Source: Leeuwenhoekiella sp. MAR_2009_132
GTDB lineage: Bacteria > Bacteroidota > Bacteroidia > Flavobacteriales > Flavobacteriaceae
Length of the DNA: 64,000 nt
Assembly (NCBI RefSeq): GCF_000687915.1
Contig: NZ_JHZY01000004.1
Coordinates: 2,242,001 to 2,306,000 of the forward strand
Direction of reading: 5' to 3'
The notes under the pieces are model-generated. The model saw only the letters and a program-made list of their open reading frames with translations, had not been told where the DNA came from and ran no database searches. Position numbers and translations under genes: made by a program. Positions 17,938 through 26,496 of the stretch are shown in pieces; position 1 is the first letter of the stretch, and each line of letters begins with the position of its first letter.

Positions 17938-17945
17938 CAAAGATA
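17938..17945 (-). promoter_or_regulatory. -7 promoter element for the MFS gene
   Basis: The minus strand reads TATCTTTG, a full match to TAnnTTTG, about 52 bases before the MFS start codon. No TTG is visible at the -33 position. Confidence 0.4.
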
Positions 17946-18048
17946 GGATAGATAGATGTACTACTGTAATGTTTACTTAACCGATTTAGTTATTGAATTG
18001 AGGGAATATAATATTAGTAATCTTATAAGGAGATGATCTTTTTAAGAT

Positions 18049-19155
18049 TTAGTGAGAAGTTGTTTTCTTAAAAGTTATTATAAATGTTGTACCCGCATTA
18101 GGGGTACTCGTTACTTCTATTGTTCCGCCCAGACTTGTAATATGATTATAAACGAGATATAAGCCTATACCATTGCTATCTTTTTGAGACGTGTTGTGAA
18201 AGCGCTGATGCAGTTTAAAAATGGAATCTCCTGCTTTATCCATATCTATTCCTATACCGTTATCCTTATAGATAAGCTGTACAGTACCGCGCATTTGCTC
18301 TGTATGAATTTGTATTTCGGGAGTTTGGTTTGGTTTTGAATACTTGATAGAGTTGGTAATCAAATTTAGAAAAACACTCGTAAGATAATTGGGAGAGAAA
18401 ACAACTGAAGGAGCTTTCTCAAAATTCGTTTTAAACTTTACGTTATCTCGTAGTATGAGTTGGTGAATAGATGCTTTTGCTTCATTCAATACAGTTTCAA
18501 AATCAACTTCTTTTAGTTGTAATGCTAACCGGTCTTTTTTGATCCAGTTATTCATGTAGGAGTTAATGACCTCATTGAGATTTTCGGTAGCAATTTTAAG
18601 TAAGCGTATATATTCTGCAGCTTCGGGGTTATCAATATTTGTAGTTTCTAACAATTGATGTAAAGCCATAAGGTTACTCAGCGGTGATCTTAAATCGTGA
18701 GAACTTGAGTAATTAAAAAACTTAAGGTCCTTATTACTTTCATTTAAATTTTGCAAAAGGTGATTACGCTCAATTTCAATATTTTTCTTAGCGGTTATAT
18801 CTTTTGCAATTGCATAAACTATTTGTTCTTCTTTTAAGGCTATTGAAGACCAACTCAACCATACGGTACTTCCGTTTTTATGAACATAGCGATTTTCAAA
18901 TTGAGTTAAGAGAGTGCTTTGTAATAGGTTTTTTCGTTTATTTCTAGTGAGAACTCTATCTTCTTCAAAAATGAATTCTGAAATAGGTTTAGAAAATAAC
19001 TCTGTTTCAGTATAGCCTAATGTATTTATAAATGCCGGATTTACCTTTTTAAAATAACCGTCAAAACCCGCTACGCACATTAAATCTGGAGATAGCTCAA
19101 AAAAGAAATCTAGATTGTAGATTTCAGACGCTATATTGTGCTCATTAGATAGCAT
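18049..19155 (-). CDS. Soluble PAS-domain sensor histidine kinase
   Basis: A 368-residue kinase without transmembrane segments. An N-terminal PAS domain with PAC extension (about 15-125) precedes a HisKA-type dimerisation helix with phospho-acceptor His153 (SSHDLRSPLS) and a HATPase domain with N box (LITNSIKYS), G1 (DNGIGID) and G2 (NGIGLYLV). It probably senses a cytoplasmic ligand or redox state and phosphorylates an unlinked response regulator; none is adjacent. It starts three bases after the small membrane protein gene in an operon led by an acyl-CoA carboxylase subunit. Confidence 0.88.
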   Translation of the reverse strand: MLSNEHNIASEIYNLDFFFELSPDLMCVAGFDGYFKKVNPAFINTLGYTETELFSKPISEFIFEEDRVLTRNKRKNLLQSTLLTQFENRYVHKNGSTVWLSWSSIALKEEQIVYAIAKDITAKKNIEIERNHLLQNLNESNKDLKFFNYSSSHDLRSPLSNLMALHQLLETTNIDNPEAAEYIRLLKIATENLNEVINSYMNNWIKKDRLALQLKEVDFETVLNEAKASIHQLILRDNVKFKTNFEKAPSVVFSPNYLTSVFLNLITNSIKYSKPNQTPEIQIHTEQMRGTVQLIYKDNGIGIDMDKAGDSIFKLHQRFHNTSQKDSNGIGLYLVYNHITSLGGTIEVTSTPNAGTTFIITFKKTTSH

Positions 19156-19158
19156 AGT

Positions 19159-19587
19159 CTAATTTTTATAAAGTTCTGGTGTTATCTTTAAGGTTGCCGC
19201 TGGCAAACCATCATATCCTAAGTAATGGTAGTAAAGGGTTACATCATTATCTCTAAAATAATCCATTTCAGGATTACTTTTTAAACGGGCTATTATTGTA
19301 GGTTTTACATATTTAGCTACGGTATCTTTATTTACAGAATCGGCTTTATATATAAGTGTGTAATAGTAATCAAAACTTTTTTCACCACGAGCCACAGCGC
19401 TATCTAAAGTGGTCTCTTCATCTAATTTAATGGGAGTTTGCTTATTGATTTTAATAGCTTCTTTTTTTAATATACTATATACATTATCTTTTTTAAAAAA
19501 GAAATAGTGAACAGCATAATAAGATAGCGCCGCTGTAACTAAAAATACAATTGCAGTAAGAATAAGCTTAGAGACCTTAGTATTCAT
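19159..19587 (-). CDS. Hypothetical membrane-anchored protein
   Basis: A 142-residue protein with one N-terminal transmembrane segment (about 8-28) and a soluble domain rich in Tyr/Lys, likely periplasmic. I recognise no family. It lies 11 bases after the carboxylase beta subunit and three bases before the histidine kinase, so it is almost certainly cotranscribed. A role as a sensor input for the kinase is possible but purely positional. Confidence 0.7.
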   Translation of the reverse strand: MNTKVSKLILTAIVFLVTAALSYYAVHYFFFKKDNVYSILKKEAIKINKQTPIKLDEETTLDSAVARGEKSFDYYYTLIYKADSVNKDTVAKYVKPTIIARLKSNPEMDYFRDNDVTLYYHYLGYDGLPAATLKITPELYKN

Positions 19588-19598
19588 AAGTTAGAAAA

Positions 19599-21227
19599 CT
19601 AAACCTGTATTATTCCTAAATTAAACTTCTTTTCAATAGGTGCGTGGTTAGCAGCTTCAATACCTGTAGAAATCCAATTGCGTGTTTCTAAGGGGTCTAT
19701 AATAGCATCTGTCCAAATACGTGATGCAGCATAATACGGTGAAACCTGCTCATCATAACGAGCTTTTATACGGTCGTACAGCTCTTTTTCAACTTCTTCA
19801 GTAATCTCTTTACCTTGTTTTTTAAGTGAAGCAGTTTCTATTTGTAATAAAACTTTTGCAGCACTATTACCACTCATAACAGCAAGCTCTGCAGACGGCC
19901 AGGCGACTATTAGGCGTGGGTCATATGCTTTTCCGCACATAGCATAATTACCGGCACCATAAGAGTTACCTATTACAATGGTAAATTTTGGCACTACCGA
20001 ATTACTAACGGCATTTACCATCTTTGCACCATCTTTAATAATACCACCATGTTCACTTTTGCTTCCTACCATAAAACCGGTAACATCTTGTAAAAAAACC
20101 AGAGGAATTTTTTTCTGATTACAGTTAGCAATAAAACGTGTGGCTTTATCTGCACTGTCGCTATAGATCACACCACCAAACTGCATTTCGCCATTCTTAG
20201 TTTTTACAATTTTTCGCTGGTTAGCAACAATACCTACTGCCCAGCCATCTATACGTGCGTATGCTGTAATAAGTGTCTGCCCGTAGCCCTCTTTATATTC
20301 TTCAAATTCAGAATTATCAACAAGACGTTTGATGATATCTTTCATGTCATATTGATCACTGCGCTTGGCAGGTAAAATCCCAAATATATCTTTAGGGTCT
20401 TCGGTAGGTTTTGAAGCGGCAATTCGGTTAAAACCTGCCTTATCAAAATCACCTATTTTGCCCATTATATTCTTTATTCTGGTAAGTGCATCTTTATCGT
20501 CTGTAGCTTTGTAATCTGTTACGCCACTTATTTCACAATGTGTTGTAGCGCCACCCAGCGTCTCATTATCTACACTTTCACCTATAGCAGCTTTGACCAA
20601 ATAACTGCCGGCAAGAAAAATACTACCTGTTTTATCTACAATCATTGCCTCATCACTCATAATGGGCAGGTAGGCACCACCGGCAACACAACTTCCCATT
20701 ATAGCACTAATTTGAGTAATGCCCATACTACTCATTACCGCATTGTTTCTAAAAATGCGTCCAAAATGTTCTTTGTCTGGGAAAATCTCATCCTGCATAG
20801 GTAAATAAACTCCGGCACTGTCAACTAGATAAATGATAGGCAGTCTGTTCTCAATGCTTATTTCTTGAGCTCTTAAATTTTTCTTACCTGTAATAGGAAA
20901 CCACGCTCCGGCTTTTACAGTGGCGTCATTCGCAACCACAACGCAAAGTTTACCGCTTACCTTTCCTATTTTAACAACTACACCGCCACTTGGGCAACCG
21001 CCGTGTTCTTCATACATACCGTCACCGGCAAATGCAGCTATTTCGATAGCCTTTTCGGGTTTGTCAAGTAGAAAATTTATGCGTTCACGTGCAGTAAGTT
21101 TACCTGCAGCGTGTTGTTTAGCGATACGTTGCTCACCACCTCCCAGCTTAACTTTAGCAAAACGTTGTTTAAGGTCTGAGGTAAGTAGTTTATTGTGATC
21201 TTCGTTTTTGTTGAATTTGATGTCCAT
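19599..21227 (-). CDS. Acyl-CoA carboxylase beta (carboxyltransferase) subunit
   Basis: A 542-residue biotin-dependent carboxyltransferase, closest in pattern to methylcrotonoyl- or propionyl-CoA carboxylase beta subunits. It has two crotonase-fold halves: ARERINFLLD and GGCPSGGV early, the oxyanion-forming MGSCVAGGAYLP and later GNSYGAGNYAMCG. It transfers CO2 from carboxybiotin to an acyl-CoA, in leucine or odd-chain/propionate metabolism. I choose ATG 21227 (MDIKFNKN); an upstream in-frame Met at 21251 adds eight residues and abuts the repeat element. No biotin carboxylase alpha subunit is in the window. It heads a three-gene operon. Confidence 0.85.
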   Translation of the reverse strand: MDIKFNKNEDHNKLLTSDLKQRFAKVKLGGGEQRIAKQHAAGKLTARERINFLLDKPEKAIEIAAFAGDGMYEEHGGCPSGGVVVKIGKVSGKLCVVVANDATVKAGAWFPITGKKNLRAQEISIENRLPIIYLVDSAGVYLPMQDEIFPDKEHFGRIFRNNAVMSSMGITQISAIMGSCVAGGAYLPIMSDEAMIVDKTGSIFLAGSYLVKAAIGESVDNETLGGATTHCEISGVTDYKATDDKDALTRIKNIMGKIGDFDKAGFNRIAASKPTEDPKDIFGILPAKRSDQYDMKDIIKRLVDNSEFEEYKEGYGQTLITAYARIDGWAVGIVANQRKIVKTKNGEMQFGGVIYSDSADKATRFIANCNQKKIPLVFLQDVTGFMVGSKSEHGGIIKDGAKMVNAVSNSVVPKFTIVIGNSYGAGNYAMCGKAYDPRLIVAWPSAELAVMSGNSAAKVLLQIETASLKKQGKEITEEVEKELYDRIKARYDEQVSPYYAASRIWTDAIIDPLETRNWISTGIEAANHAPIEKKFNLGIIQV

Positions 21228-21238
21228 ATGCAATGTTT

Positions 21239-21330
21239 GGGCGTTCCCCACACTAAGGTGTGGGGCGGGCTCGCAGCGCTACACGCCAGCCGTTGGCTTT
21301 GGCGGGGTAACTGCTTTGATCCCTAACGCA
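21239..21330 (+). repeat. Structured repeat element, copy A (three-way-junction fold)
   Basis: GC-rich element in an AT-rich genome. It folds as a closing stem GCGTT (21241-21245) with AACGC (21325-21329), hairpin 1 of 8 bp (CCCCACAC 21246-21253 with GTGTGGGG 21258-21265), the conserved block CGGGCT, then CGCTA, hairpin 2 (CGCCAGCC with GGCTTTGGCG, two-base bulge), and the block ATCCCT before the closing strand. Copy B shares all blocks with different stem sequences. It lies immediately upstream of the carboxylase gene. Confidence 0.8.
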
Positions 21331-21419
21331 GGATTGAATTGTAACGAAAATACGAAATCGACATCGTAATCTTCAGTTATATTTATATGAAAAAAACGAT
21401 ATTTGTTTTTTACATTACT

Positions 21420-21521
21420 TGCGTAAGGGATAGCAGCGGCATCCTGCTCTGAAACTTAAACGAAAGAGCAGATATAGCGAATAGCCCGACTCTATTAGTT
21501 TTTACTAATAGAGTTACGCCC
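21420..21521 (-). repeat. Structured repeat element, copy B (inverted relative to copy A)
   Basis: On the minus strand it begins GGGCGTAA and folds as a closing stem GCGTAA/TTACGC, hairpin 1 of 10 bp (arms at 21490-21499 and 21504-21513, four-base loop), CGGGCT, TTCGCTA, hairpin 2 of 7 bp (CTGCTCT with AGAGCAG), and ATCCCT before the closing strand. The architecture equals copy A, while every stem sequence differs. It lies 15 bases upstream of the small membrane protein gene. Confidence 0.8.
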
Positions 21522-21536
21522 TAAATCTAAAAACCA

Positions 21537-21716
21537 ATGATGAATAAAAATACAGTACTAAGCTGGGCAACCTTTATTATGATTGTTGTAGGTCTGGCAC
21601 TTATAGCATTAGGTGCTTTTAGATATAACGAAATCGCCGGTTACGGTTTTGCCGCAGTGGGAGTTGGTTTTTTTGCAATTGCCTGGGTATTTAATGCATT
21701 AAAGGGTCGTGTCTAA
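21537..21716 (+). CDS. Small two-helix membrane protein (CAL67264-like family)
   Basis: A 59-residue product starting MMNKNTVLSW with two hydrophobic helices separated by a short polar turn (RYNEIAG) and a basic C-terminus (LKGRV). I associate it with the flavobacterial family of small membrane proteins named CAL67264, from memory. The start may be either of two adjacent ATGs (21537 or 21540). Its stop overlaps the start of the DinB gene by one base (TAATG), which is strong evidence for a real, translationally coupled gene. Function unknown. Confidence 0.8.
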   Translation: MMNKNTVLSWATFIMIVVGLALIALGAFRYNEIAGYGFAAVGVGFFAIAWVFNALKGRV

Positions 21717-22186
21717 TGTCTAAAGCACAACTTAAATCTCATTTATTAAGACACTTAAAAGGTGGGGAGGCATTTATGCCTATAGATGATTTGCTTGACA
21801 AAATTAGTTTTAAAAATATAGGGGATCGCCCCGTAGGATTGCCTTATTCTTTTTATGAGATTTTTTATCATATAAATTATGCTCAGAAAGACATTTTAGA
21901 CTTTTGCACTTCAGAGCATTATACATTACCTAACTGGCCTGCAGATTACTGGCCATTAGAGAAAACAGCTGAAACTAAAAAAGAATGGAAACTTCTTAAA
22001 GAGCATTTTTTTACAGACAGAATGCTATTAACAAGTTTTATCGAGAATGAGGAAACAGATTTAATGGCTGTAGCAAAACATGGCGAGAAGCAATCTGTAT
22101 TGCGGGAATTAATGCTCGTTATTGAACACAATGCCTATCATACAGGGCAGCTCGCCATTATTTTACGACTTTTAGGTTTACATTAA
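21716..22186 (+). CDS. DinB superfamily protein
   Basis: A 156-residue four-helix DinB/YfiT-like protein. The metal-binding triad is visible as His52 (FYHINYAQ) and the C-terminal HNAYH (His138, His142). Family members include thiol-S-transferases (bacillithiol, mycothiol) and many of unknown role. It is coupled to the upstream small membrane protein by a one-base overlap. It converges on paoC with a four-base gap. Confidence 0.85.
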   Translation: MSKAQLKSHLLRHLKGGEAFMPIDDLLDKISFKNIGDRPVGLPYSFYEIFYHINYAQKDILDFCTSEHYTLPNWPADYWPLEKTAETKKEWKLLKEHFFTDRMLLTSFIENEETDLMAVAKHGEKQSVLRELMLVIEHNAYHTGQLAIILRLLGLH

Positions 22187-22190
22187 AGTA

Positions 22191-24368
22191 TTAAGCGACT
22201 TCAACTGGTGTAGTAATTATTTTTTCAGGAGTGATAGGCAAATCGCGTACACGCTTACCGGTTGCATTAAACACAGCATTAGAGATCGCTGCTGCAATAC
22301 TTGTAATTCCTAATTCTCCTATACCTTTCACACCCATCGGGTTAGCGATATAATCCTCCTCGGGTAGAAAAATAACATCTATTTTACCTAAATCTAGATT
22401 TACAGGTACATGATAATCTGCAAATGAACGTGTTATAAAATTACCGTGATTAGGCTCTATTTGCGAGTGCTCTGTTAAAGCCTGACCTATTCCCCAGGTA
22501 ATACCGCCTATTATTTGCCCGTAAGCTGTTTTTGGATTTAAAATTTTACCAGCAGAGCCCACATTTACAAAATGCTTAAGACGTATCATCCCGCTATATT
22601 TATCTACCCATACCTCACAAAAGTTTGCACCAAAAGAATATACCGAGTATTTATCAAATTCAGCAGTAGGTCCTGCTGTACCTTCGGCTTCAAATTCTTT
22701 AAGTTTTGCTTTTTTCATAAGCTCTGCAATACTTAAATCTTCGCTGGTATTTGCCAGGGTTTTTAAGGAGGTAAAAGCATTATCGCAAGCAGCTTTAGCG
22801 CCATTTGTATACGAGGCTGCACCCCATGACCCACCCGAACCCGGTGTTTTTGGAAATTTAGAATCCCCTAATTCTACACTTATTTGCTCAATAGGAATTT
22901 TTAAATATTCTGCAACCGTTTGTCCTATAATAGTATAACTGCCGGTTCCTATATCTGTAGCATCAGATTGTACGGTTGCAAGTACTTTTTCTCCCTCTAG
23001 TTTCAGGCTAATTTTAGCCGAACTTTCCATATATGGAGCCTGTCGTGATGATGCGCTCATGCCGTAACCTACCAGCCAGTTTTCCTTTTTGGTATGACCG
23101 GGATTTGGATTCCATTTATTTTTCCAATCAAACTTTTTTGCACCTATGCGTATACATTCTACGAGTTGTCTTGAAGAAAACGGTTTGTCAACACTCAAAT
23201 CGTGTTGTGTATCATTTTTAATGCGAAGTTCTGCAGGATCCATTTGCAATTTAAATGCAAGCTCATCCATGGCAGATTCTAAAGCAAAGCTACCCGGCGC
23301 TTCACCCGGTGCACGCATCCATCGTGGTGACGGTAAGTTAAGCTTCATTAATTTATGCGTAACTAGCGAATTGGGTGTGTTGTATAACATACGCGTCATC
23401 GCGCCACATTGTTCCTGAAATTCTTCATAAACAGAAGTTGCTGCAGTAGTTTCGTGAGCTACGGCGGTAAGTTTACCCTCTTTGTCTGCACCCAATCGCA
23501 TATGCTGGCGGTTGTGTTGTCTAAAACCTACAGCAGTAAACATTTCATGACGGGTTACGGTAAGCTGCACCGGTCTGCCGGTCATTTTTGCTGCCATGAT
23601 TCCTAAAATACCGTGCTCTCTAAGCTGTAGTTTAGAACCAAATCCTCCTCCAACATAAGGAGTAATTACACGTACATTATCTTCAGAAATCTGAAAGGTA
23701 TCTGCAATGGTTTTTACTGCGTGCGCAACAATTTGAGTAGATGCATAGGCAGTTACTTTGTCACCTTCCCAGGTTGCAATTATATTGTGCAACTCCATAG
23801 GGTGGTGATGTTCTATAGGTGTGTTATAGGTGACATCTACTGTTTTAAAGGCTTCGTTCATACCTTTTTCAACATCTCCCCATTGCGTATTTGTATGAGA
23901 ATCCCCATTAATTTTTTTGGGCATGTAGAGTTCGTCTGTATGCTTATCAAAATCTATTTTAGGGTTCTCCTGATCGTATGTAACTTTAACAAGATTTGCT
24001 GCATAACGTGCCTGCTCAAAGGTTTCTGCTACTACAACACCTATGTACTCACCATAATAATGAACATCTGTTGTTTGTAAACTGGGAGAAATACTTTTTG
24101 TATCTGGAGATTCGAAGCGACCGCCATACCCTTTAAGTTTCATAGCATTTTCATGCGTAATAATTTTGAGAACGCCTTCTTGCTTTTCGGCTTCAGTAGT
24201 ATCTATACTAAGTATTTTACCTGCTGCAATAGTACTTTGTATTCCCTGAGCAAATGCCAAATTATCTATGGCAAATTCTGAAGAATATTTTGCTTTCCCC
24301 ATTACTTTTAAAGTCCCTTCCAAGCGACTTATAGCATTGCCTGTTCCTGATTTTTTTTGATCTTTCAT
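22191..24368 (-). CDS. paoC: Aldehyde oxidoreductase molybdenum-binding subunit PaoC
   Basis: A 725-residue xanthine-oxidase-family large subunit that binds the molybdenum cytosine dinucleotide cofactor and oxidises aldehydes to acids. Features: an N-terminal alpha/beta hammerhead (KYSSEF...), the cofactor-binding GGGFGSKLQLREH segment, and the catalytic Glu685 in GVKGIGELG near the C-terminus. It has no signal of its own; like E. coli PaoC it should be exported with the Tat-tagged small subunit. It is the last gene of a tight three-gene operon (10-base gap to paoB). Specificity within aromatic or aliphatic aldehydes is not deducible. Confidence 0.9.
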   Translation of the reverse strand: MKDQKKSGTGNAISRLEGTLKVMGKAKYSSEFAIDNLAFAQGIQSTIAAGKILSIDTTEAEKQEGVLKIITHENAMKLKGYGGRFESPDTKSISPSLQTTDVHYYGEYIGVVVAETFEQARYAANLVKVTYDQENPKIDFDKHTDELYMPKKINGDSHTNTQWGDVEKGMNEAFKTVDVTYNTPIEHHHPMELHNIIATWEGDKVTAYASTQIVAHAVKTIADTFQISEDNVRVITPYVGGGFGSKLQLREHGILGIMAAKMTGRPVQLTVTRHEMFTAVGFRQHNRQHMRLGADKEGKLTAVAHETTAATSVYEEFQEQCGAMTRMLYNTPNSLVTHKLMKLNLPSPRWMRAPGEAPGSFALESAMDELAFKLQMDPAELRIKNDTQHDLSVDKPFSSRQLVECIRIGAKKFDWKNKWNPNPGHTKKENWLVGYGMSASSRQAPYMESSAKISLKLEGEKVLATVQSDATDIGTGSYTIIGQTVAEYLKIPIEQISVELGDSKFPKTPGSGGSWGAASYTNGAKAACDNAFTSLKTLANTSEDLSIAELMKKAKLKEFEAEGTAGPTAEFDKYSVYSFGANFCEVWVDKYSGMIRLKHFVNVGSAGKILNPKTAYGQIIGGITWGIGQALTEHSQIEPNHGNFITRSFADYHVPVNLDLGKIDVIFLPEEDYIANPMGVKGIGELGITSIAAAISNAVFNATGKRVRDLPITPEKIITTPVEVA

Positions 24369-24378
24369 GAGGGTTGTT

Positions 24379-25368
24379 TTAACTTCTGGAAGTTGCTTGA
24401 AGAAGAGCTCTTACGAGTGTTTTCTTAGCTAATTCAATTTTATATTCGTTCTGGTCTAACGGTTTTGCATCTTGAAGCGCAAGATCTGCCGCTGCTTCAA
24501 AAGTTTCTTTTGTTGCTTTTTTGCCAATTAGAAATTTTTCGACTTTGTCTAATTTCCAAGGTTTGTGAGCAACCTTACCTAATGCTAAACCGGCTTTTGT
24601 GATGGTATTATTTTCAATTTGTAAACCCACTGCTGCAGATACTAATGCAAATGCATAGCTTGAGCGTTCTCTTACTTTTAAATAATAATAATGTTTAGGA
24701 TAAGCAGATTTAGGTAAATCTATAGCTGTGATTAACTCACCAGTATTTAAATTGGTGTCTTTTTCCGGTTGATCTCCCGGTAATCTGTGAAATTCTGAAA
24801 ATGGAATGGTACGGGTTTTTCCTTCCTGATTTTGAACAGTGACTGTCGCATCAAGAGCGGCAAGCGCCACACTCATATCTGAAGGATGCGTTGCAACGCA
24901 TGATTCACTCCACCCAAAGATTGCATGTTTACTATTAATACCGTTAAGTGCTCCACACCCGGTGCCGGGCTCTCTTTTATTACAAGGCATTGAAGTCTCA
25001 TAAAAATAAGGACATCGTGTGCGCTGTAAAAGATTGCCGCCATTTGTAGCCATATTGCGTATTTGCTCTGTTGCAGCGGCAAGAATAGCCATTGATAGCA
25101 GGGGATAATTTTCTTTTACTAAAGGATTATTTGCGGTATGGGTGTTACTTACCATAGCTCCTAGCGAAAGGCCTCCCGAAGCATTTTTTTGAATCTCTTT
25201 AAAAGGAAGATCTGCAACTTCTACGATATGATCTGGGCGTTCTACATCTTCTTTCATTAAATCAAGAAGATTAGTACCGCCACCTAGATAATGCGTTTTT
25301 TTATTCTGCTTGTGTTGTGATACAGCTTCTGAAGCAGATTGCGGACTGTGAAATTGAAAAGGTCTCAT
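24379..25368 (-). CDS. paoB: Aldehyde oxidoreductase FAD-binding subunit PaoB
   Basis: A 329-residue FAD subunit of the xanthine dehydrogenase family. The FAD-binding loops are LGGGTNLLDLMK (28-39) and ATNGGNLLQRTRC (107-119). Cys119, Cys129 and Cys138, with Cys157 in ESCVATHPSD, fit the extra [4Fe-4S] site characteristic of PaoB-type subunits and absent from classical xanthine oxidases. The Tyr/Phe-rich C-terminal domain is complete. It transfers electrons between FeS centres and an acceptor. Gaps of 16 and 10 bases to paoA and paoC show cotranscription. Confidence 0.9.
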   Translation of the reverse strand: MRPFQFHSPQSASEAVSQHKQNKKTHYLGGGTNLLDLMKEDVERPDHIVEVADLPFKEIQKNASGGLSLGAMVSNTHTANNPLVKENYPLLSMAILAAATEQIRNMATNGGNLLQRTRCPYFYETSMPCNKREPGTGCGALNGINSKHAIFGWSESCVATHPSDMSVALAALDATVTVQNQEGKTRTIPFSEFHRLPGDQPEKDTNLNTGELITAIDLPKSAYPKHYYYLKVRERSSYAFALVSAAVGLQIENNTITKAGLALGKVAHKPWKLDKVEKFLIGKKATKETFEAAADLALQDAKPLDQNEYKIELAKKTLVRALLQATSRS

Positions 25369-25384
25369 TGTGTTAGTTCTTTAA

Positions 25385-26185
25385 TTAGTCTGCAGATCTA
25401 CTGCTGTTAAGTTCTTCTTGGGTAGCAAAGCTCCAGCTAGGGTCTTTACCTTCTCCTAGATGCACTTCTTTAATAGCTTCAACAATATTGTTATAGGCCC
25501 CGCATCTACAAATGTTACCAGACATACGCTCACGTATTTCTTCATCAGAAAGCGTGGTTATCTTATCCTGTACATTAGGAGTGACATAACTTACTTCGCC
25601 GCGTTTTGCTTCATCTAAAAGGGCAACAGCAGAGCAAATTTGCCCTGGTGTGCAGTAACCACATTGAAAACCATCGTGTTTTAAAAAGGCTTCCTGTATG
25701 GGATGCATTTTATTGTTTTGAGCAAGACCTTCTACCGTGGTAATCTTTTTGTCTTTACATGTAGCAGAAAGCGTTAAGCATGAAAGTTTACGCTCACCGT
25801 CAATAATCACAGTACAGGCGCCGCATTGACCGTGATCGCAACCTTTTTTAGAACCGGTTAAATCTAATCGTTCGCGTAGCGCATCAAGTAATGTCATTCG
25901 GGAATCAACCATCAGCGGATGGATGTCACCGTTAATTTGAAGATTAACTTCAATAGCGTTTATTAAAGCTTTTGAATCCAATGGTGCTAAGTTTTTAGTT
26001 TTTTGAGCGAATAAATCTGATGTAAAATGCGGAAGCGCCATAAGGCTAATTCCTGCTGCAGACATTTGACCTAAAAAAGAACGGCGTGCGTTACCAAAAA
26101 TTCCTAATTCGTCAAGTATTTTTTCTTCATCTTCGTGCATTCGTTTATTGGCATAGTCGCCAGAACTGTTTTTTGAATCATCCAT
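25385..26185 (-). CDS. paoA: Aldehyde oxidoreductase [2Fe-2S] subunit PaoA, Tat-exported
   Basis: A 266-residue iron-sulfur subunit. A twin-arginine signal (ARRSFLG, Arg34-Arg35) precedes a hydrophobic stretch, so the folded complex is exported to the periplasm. The plant-type cluster ligands are Cys116, Cys121, Cys124 and Cys136; the second cluster ligands are Cys175, Cys178, Cys226 and Cys228. The N-terminal extension before the Tat motif is long and acidic. It is the promoter-proximal gene of paoABC. No PaoD-type maturation chaperone is adjacent. The similarity to E. coli PaoA is high throughout, as I recall it. Confidence 0.9.
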   Translation of the reverse strand: MDDSKNSSGDYANKRMHEDEEKILDELGIFGNARRSFLGQMSAAGISLMALPHFTSDLFAQKTKNLAPLDSKALINAIEVNLQINGDIHPLMVDSRMTLLDALRERLDLTGSKKGCDHGQCGACTVIIDGERKLSCLTLSATCKDKKITTVEGLAQNNKMHPIQEAFLKHDGFQCGYCTPGQICSAVALLDEAKRGEVSYVTPNVQDKITTLSDEEIRERMSGNICRCGAYNNIVEAIKEVHLGEGKDPSWSFATQEELNSSRSAD

Positions 26186-26496
26186 CTACAATCGTTTTAT
26201 TGATTAGCTACTAGTATTGTGAATAGTTCTAAATCTTGTAGTTACAAAAATCAGAGAACACTATTCGGCTTTGTTTCTTGGCATTTTTATAAAATTGAAT
26301 AATATTTTTAAAAGTGTTGTTTTTCGGCTTGTTATATTTTTGCCAAATAACTTAAATATGGGAAATCGGCTATTTTTAAATACACGGAATTCAGGTTAAT
26401 TAGGTGTTTTCTAACACAAGCCTTTTCAATACCTTTGCACGGCTATACGACAACCTATTAAAGGTCTTAAAGCATTAATTTAAAAGAGAAACGCAT
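26186..26496. promoter_or_regulatory. Divergent intergenic region paoA / ettA
   Basis: A 311-base AT-rich region between divergent genes. For ettA, the plus strand has TTTTC at 26407-26411 and a perfect -7 element TACCTTTG at 26430-26437 with 18-base spacing, about 60 bases before the start. A second match, TATTTTTG at 26335-26342, has a TTG 15 bases upstream. I found no clean -7 element for paoA on the minus strand. Confidence 0.5.

Noticed and set aside
22191..24368. Several plus-strand open frames antisense to paoC (about 23.0-24.1 kb)
   Set aside because: They mirror the codon pattern of paoC, have no promoter or family resemblance, and overlap one another.
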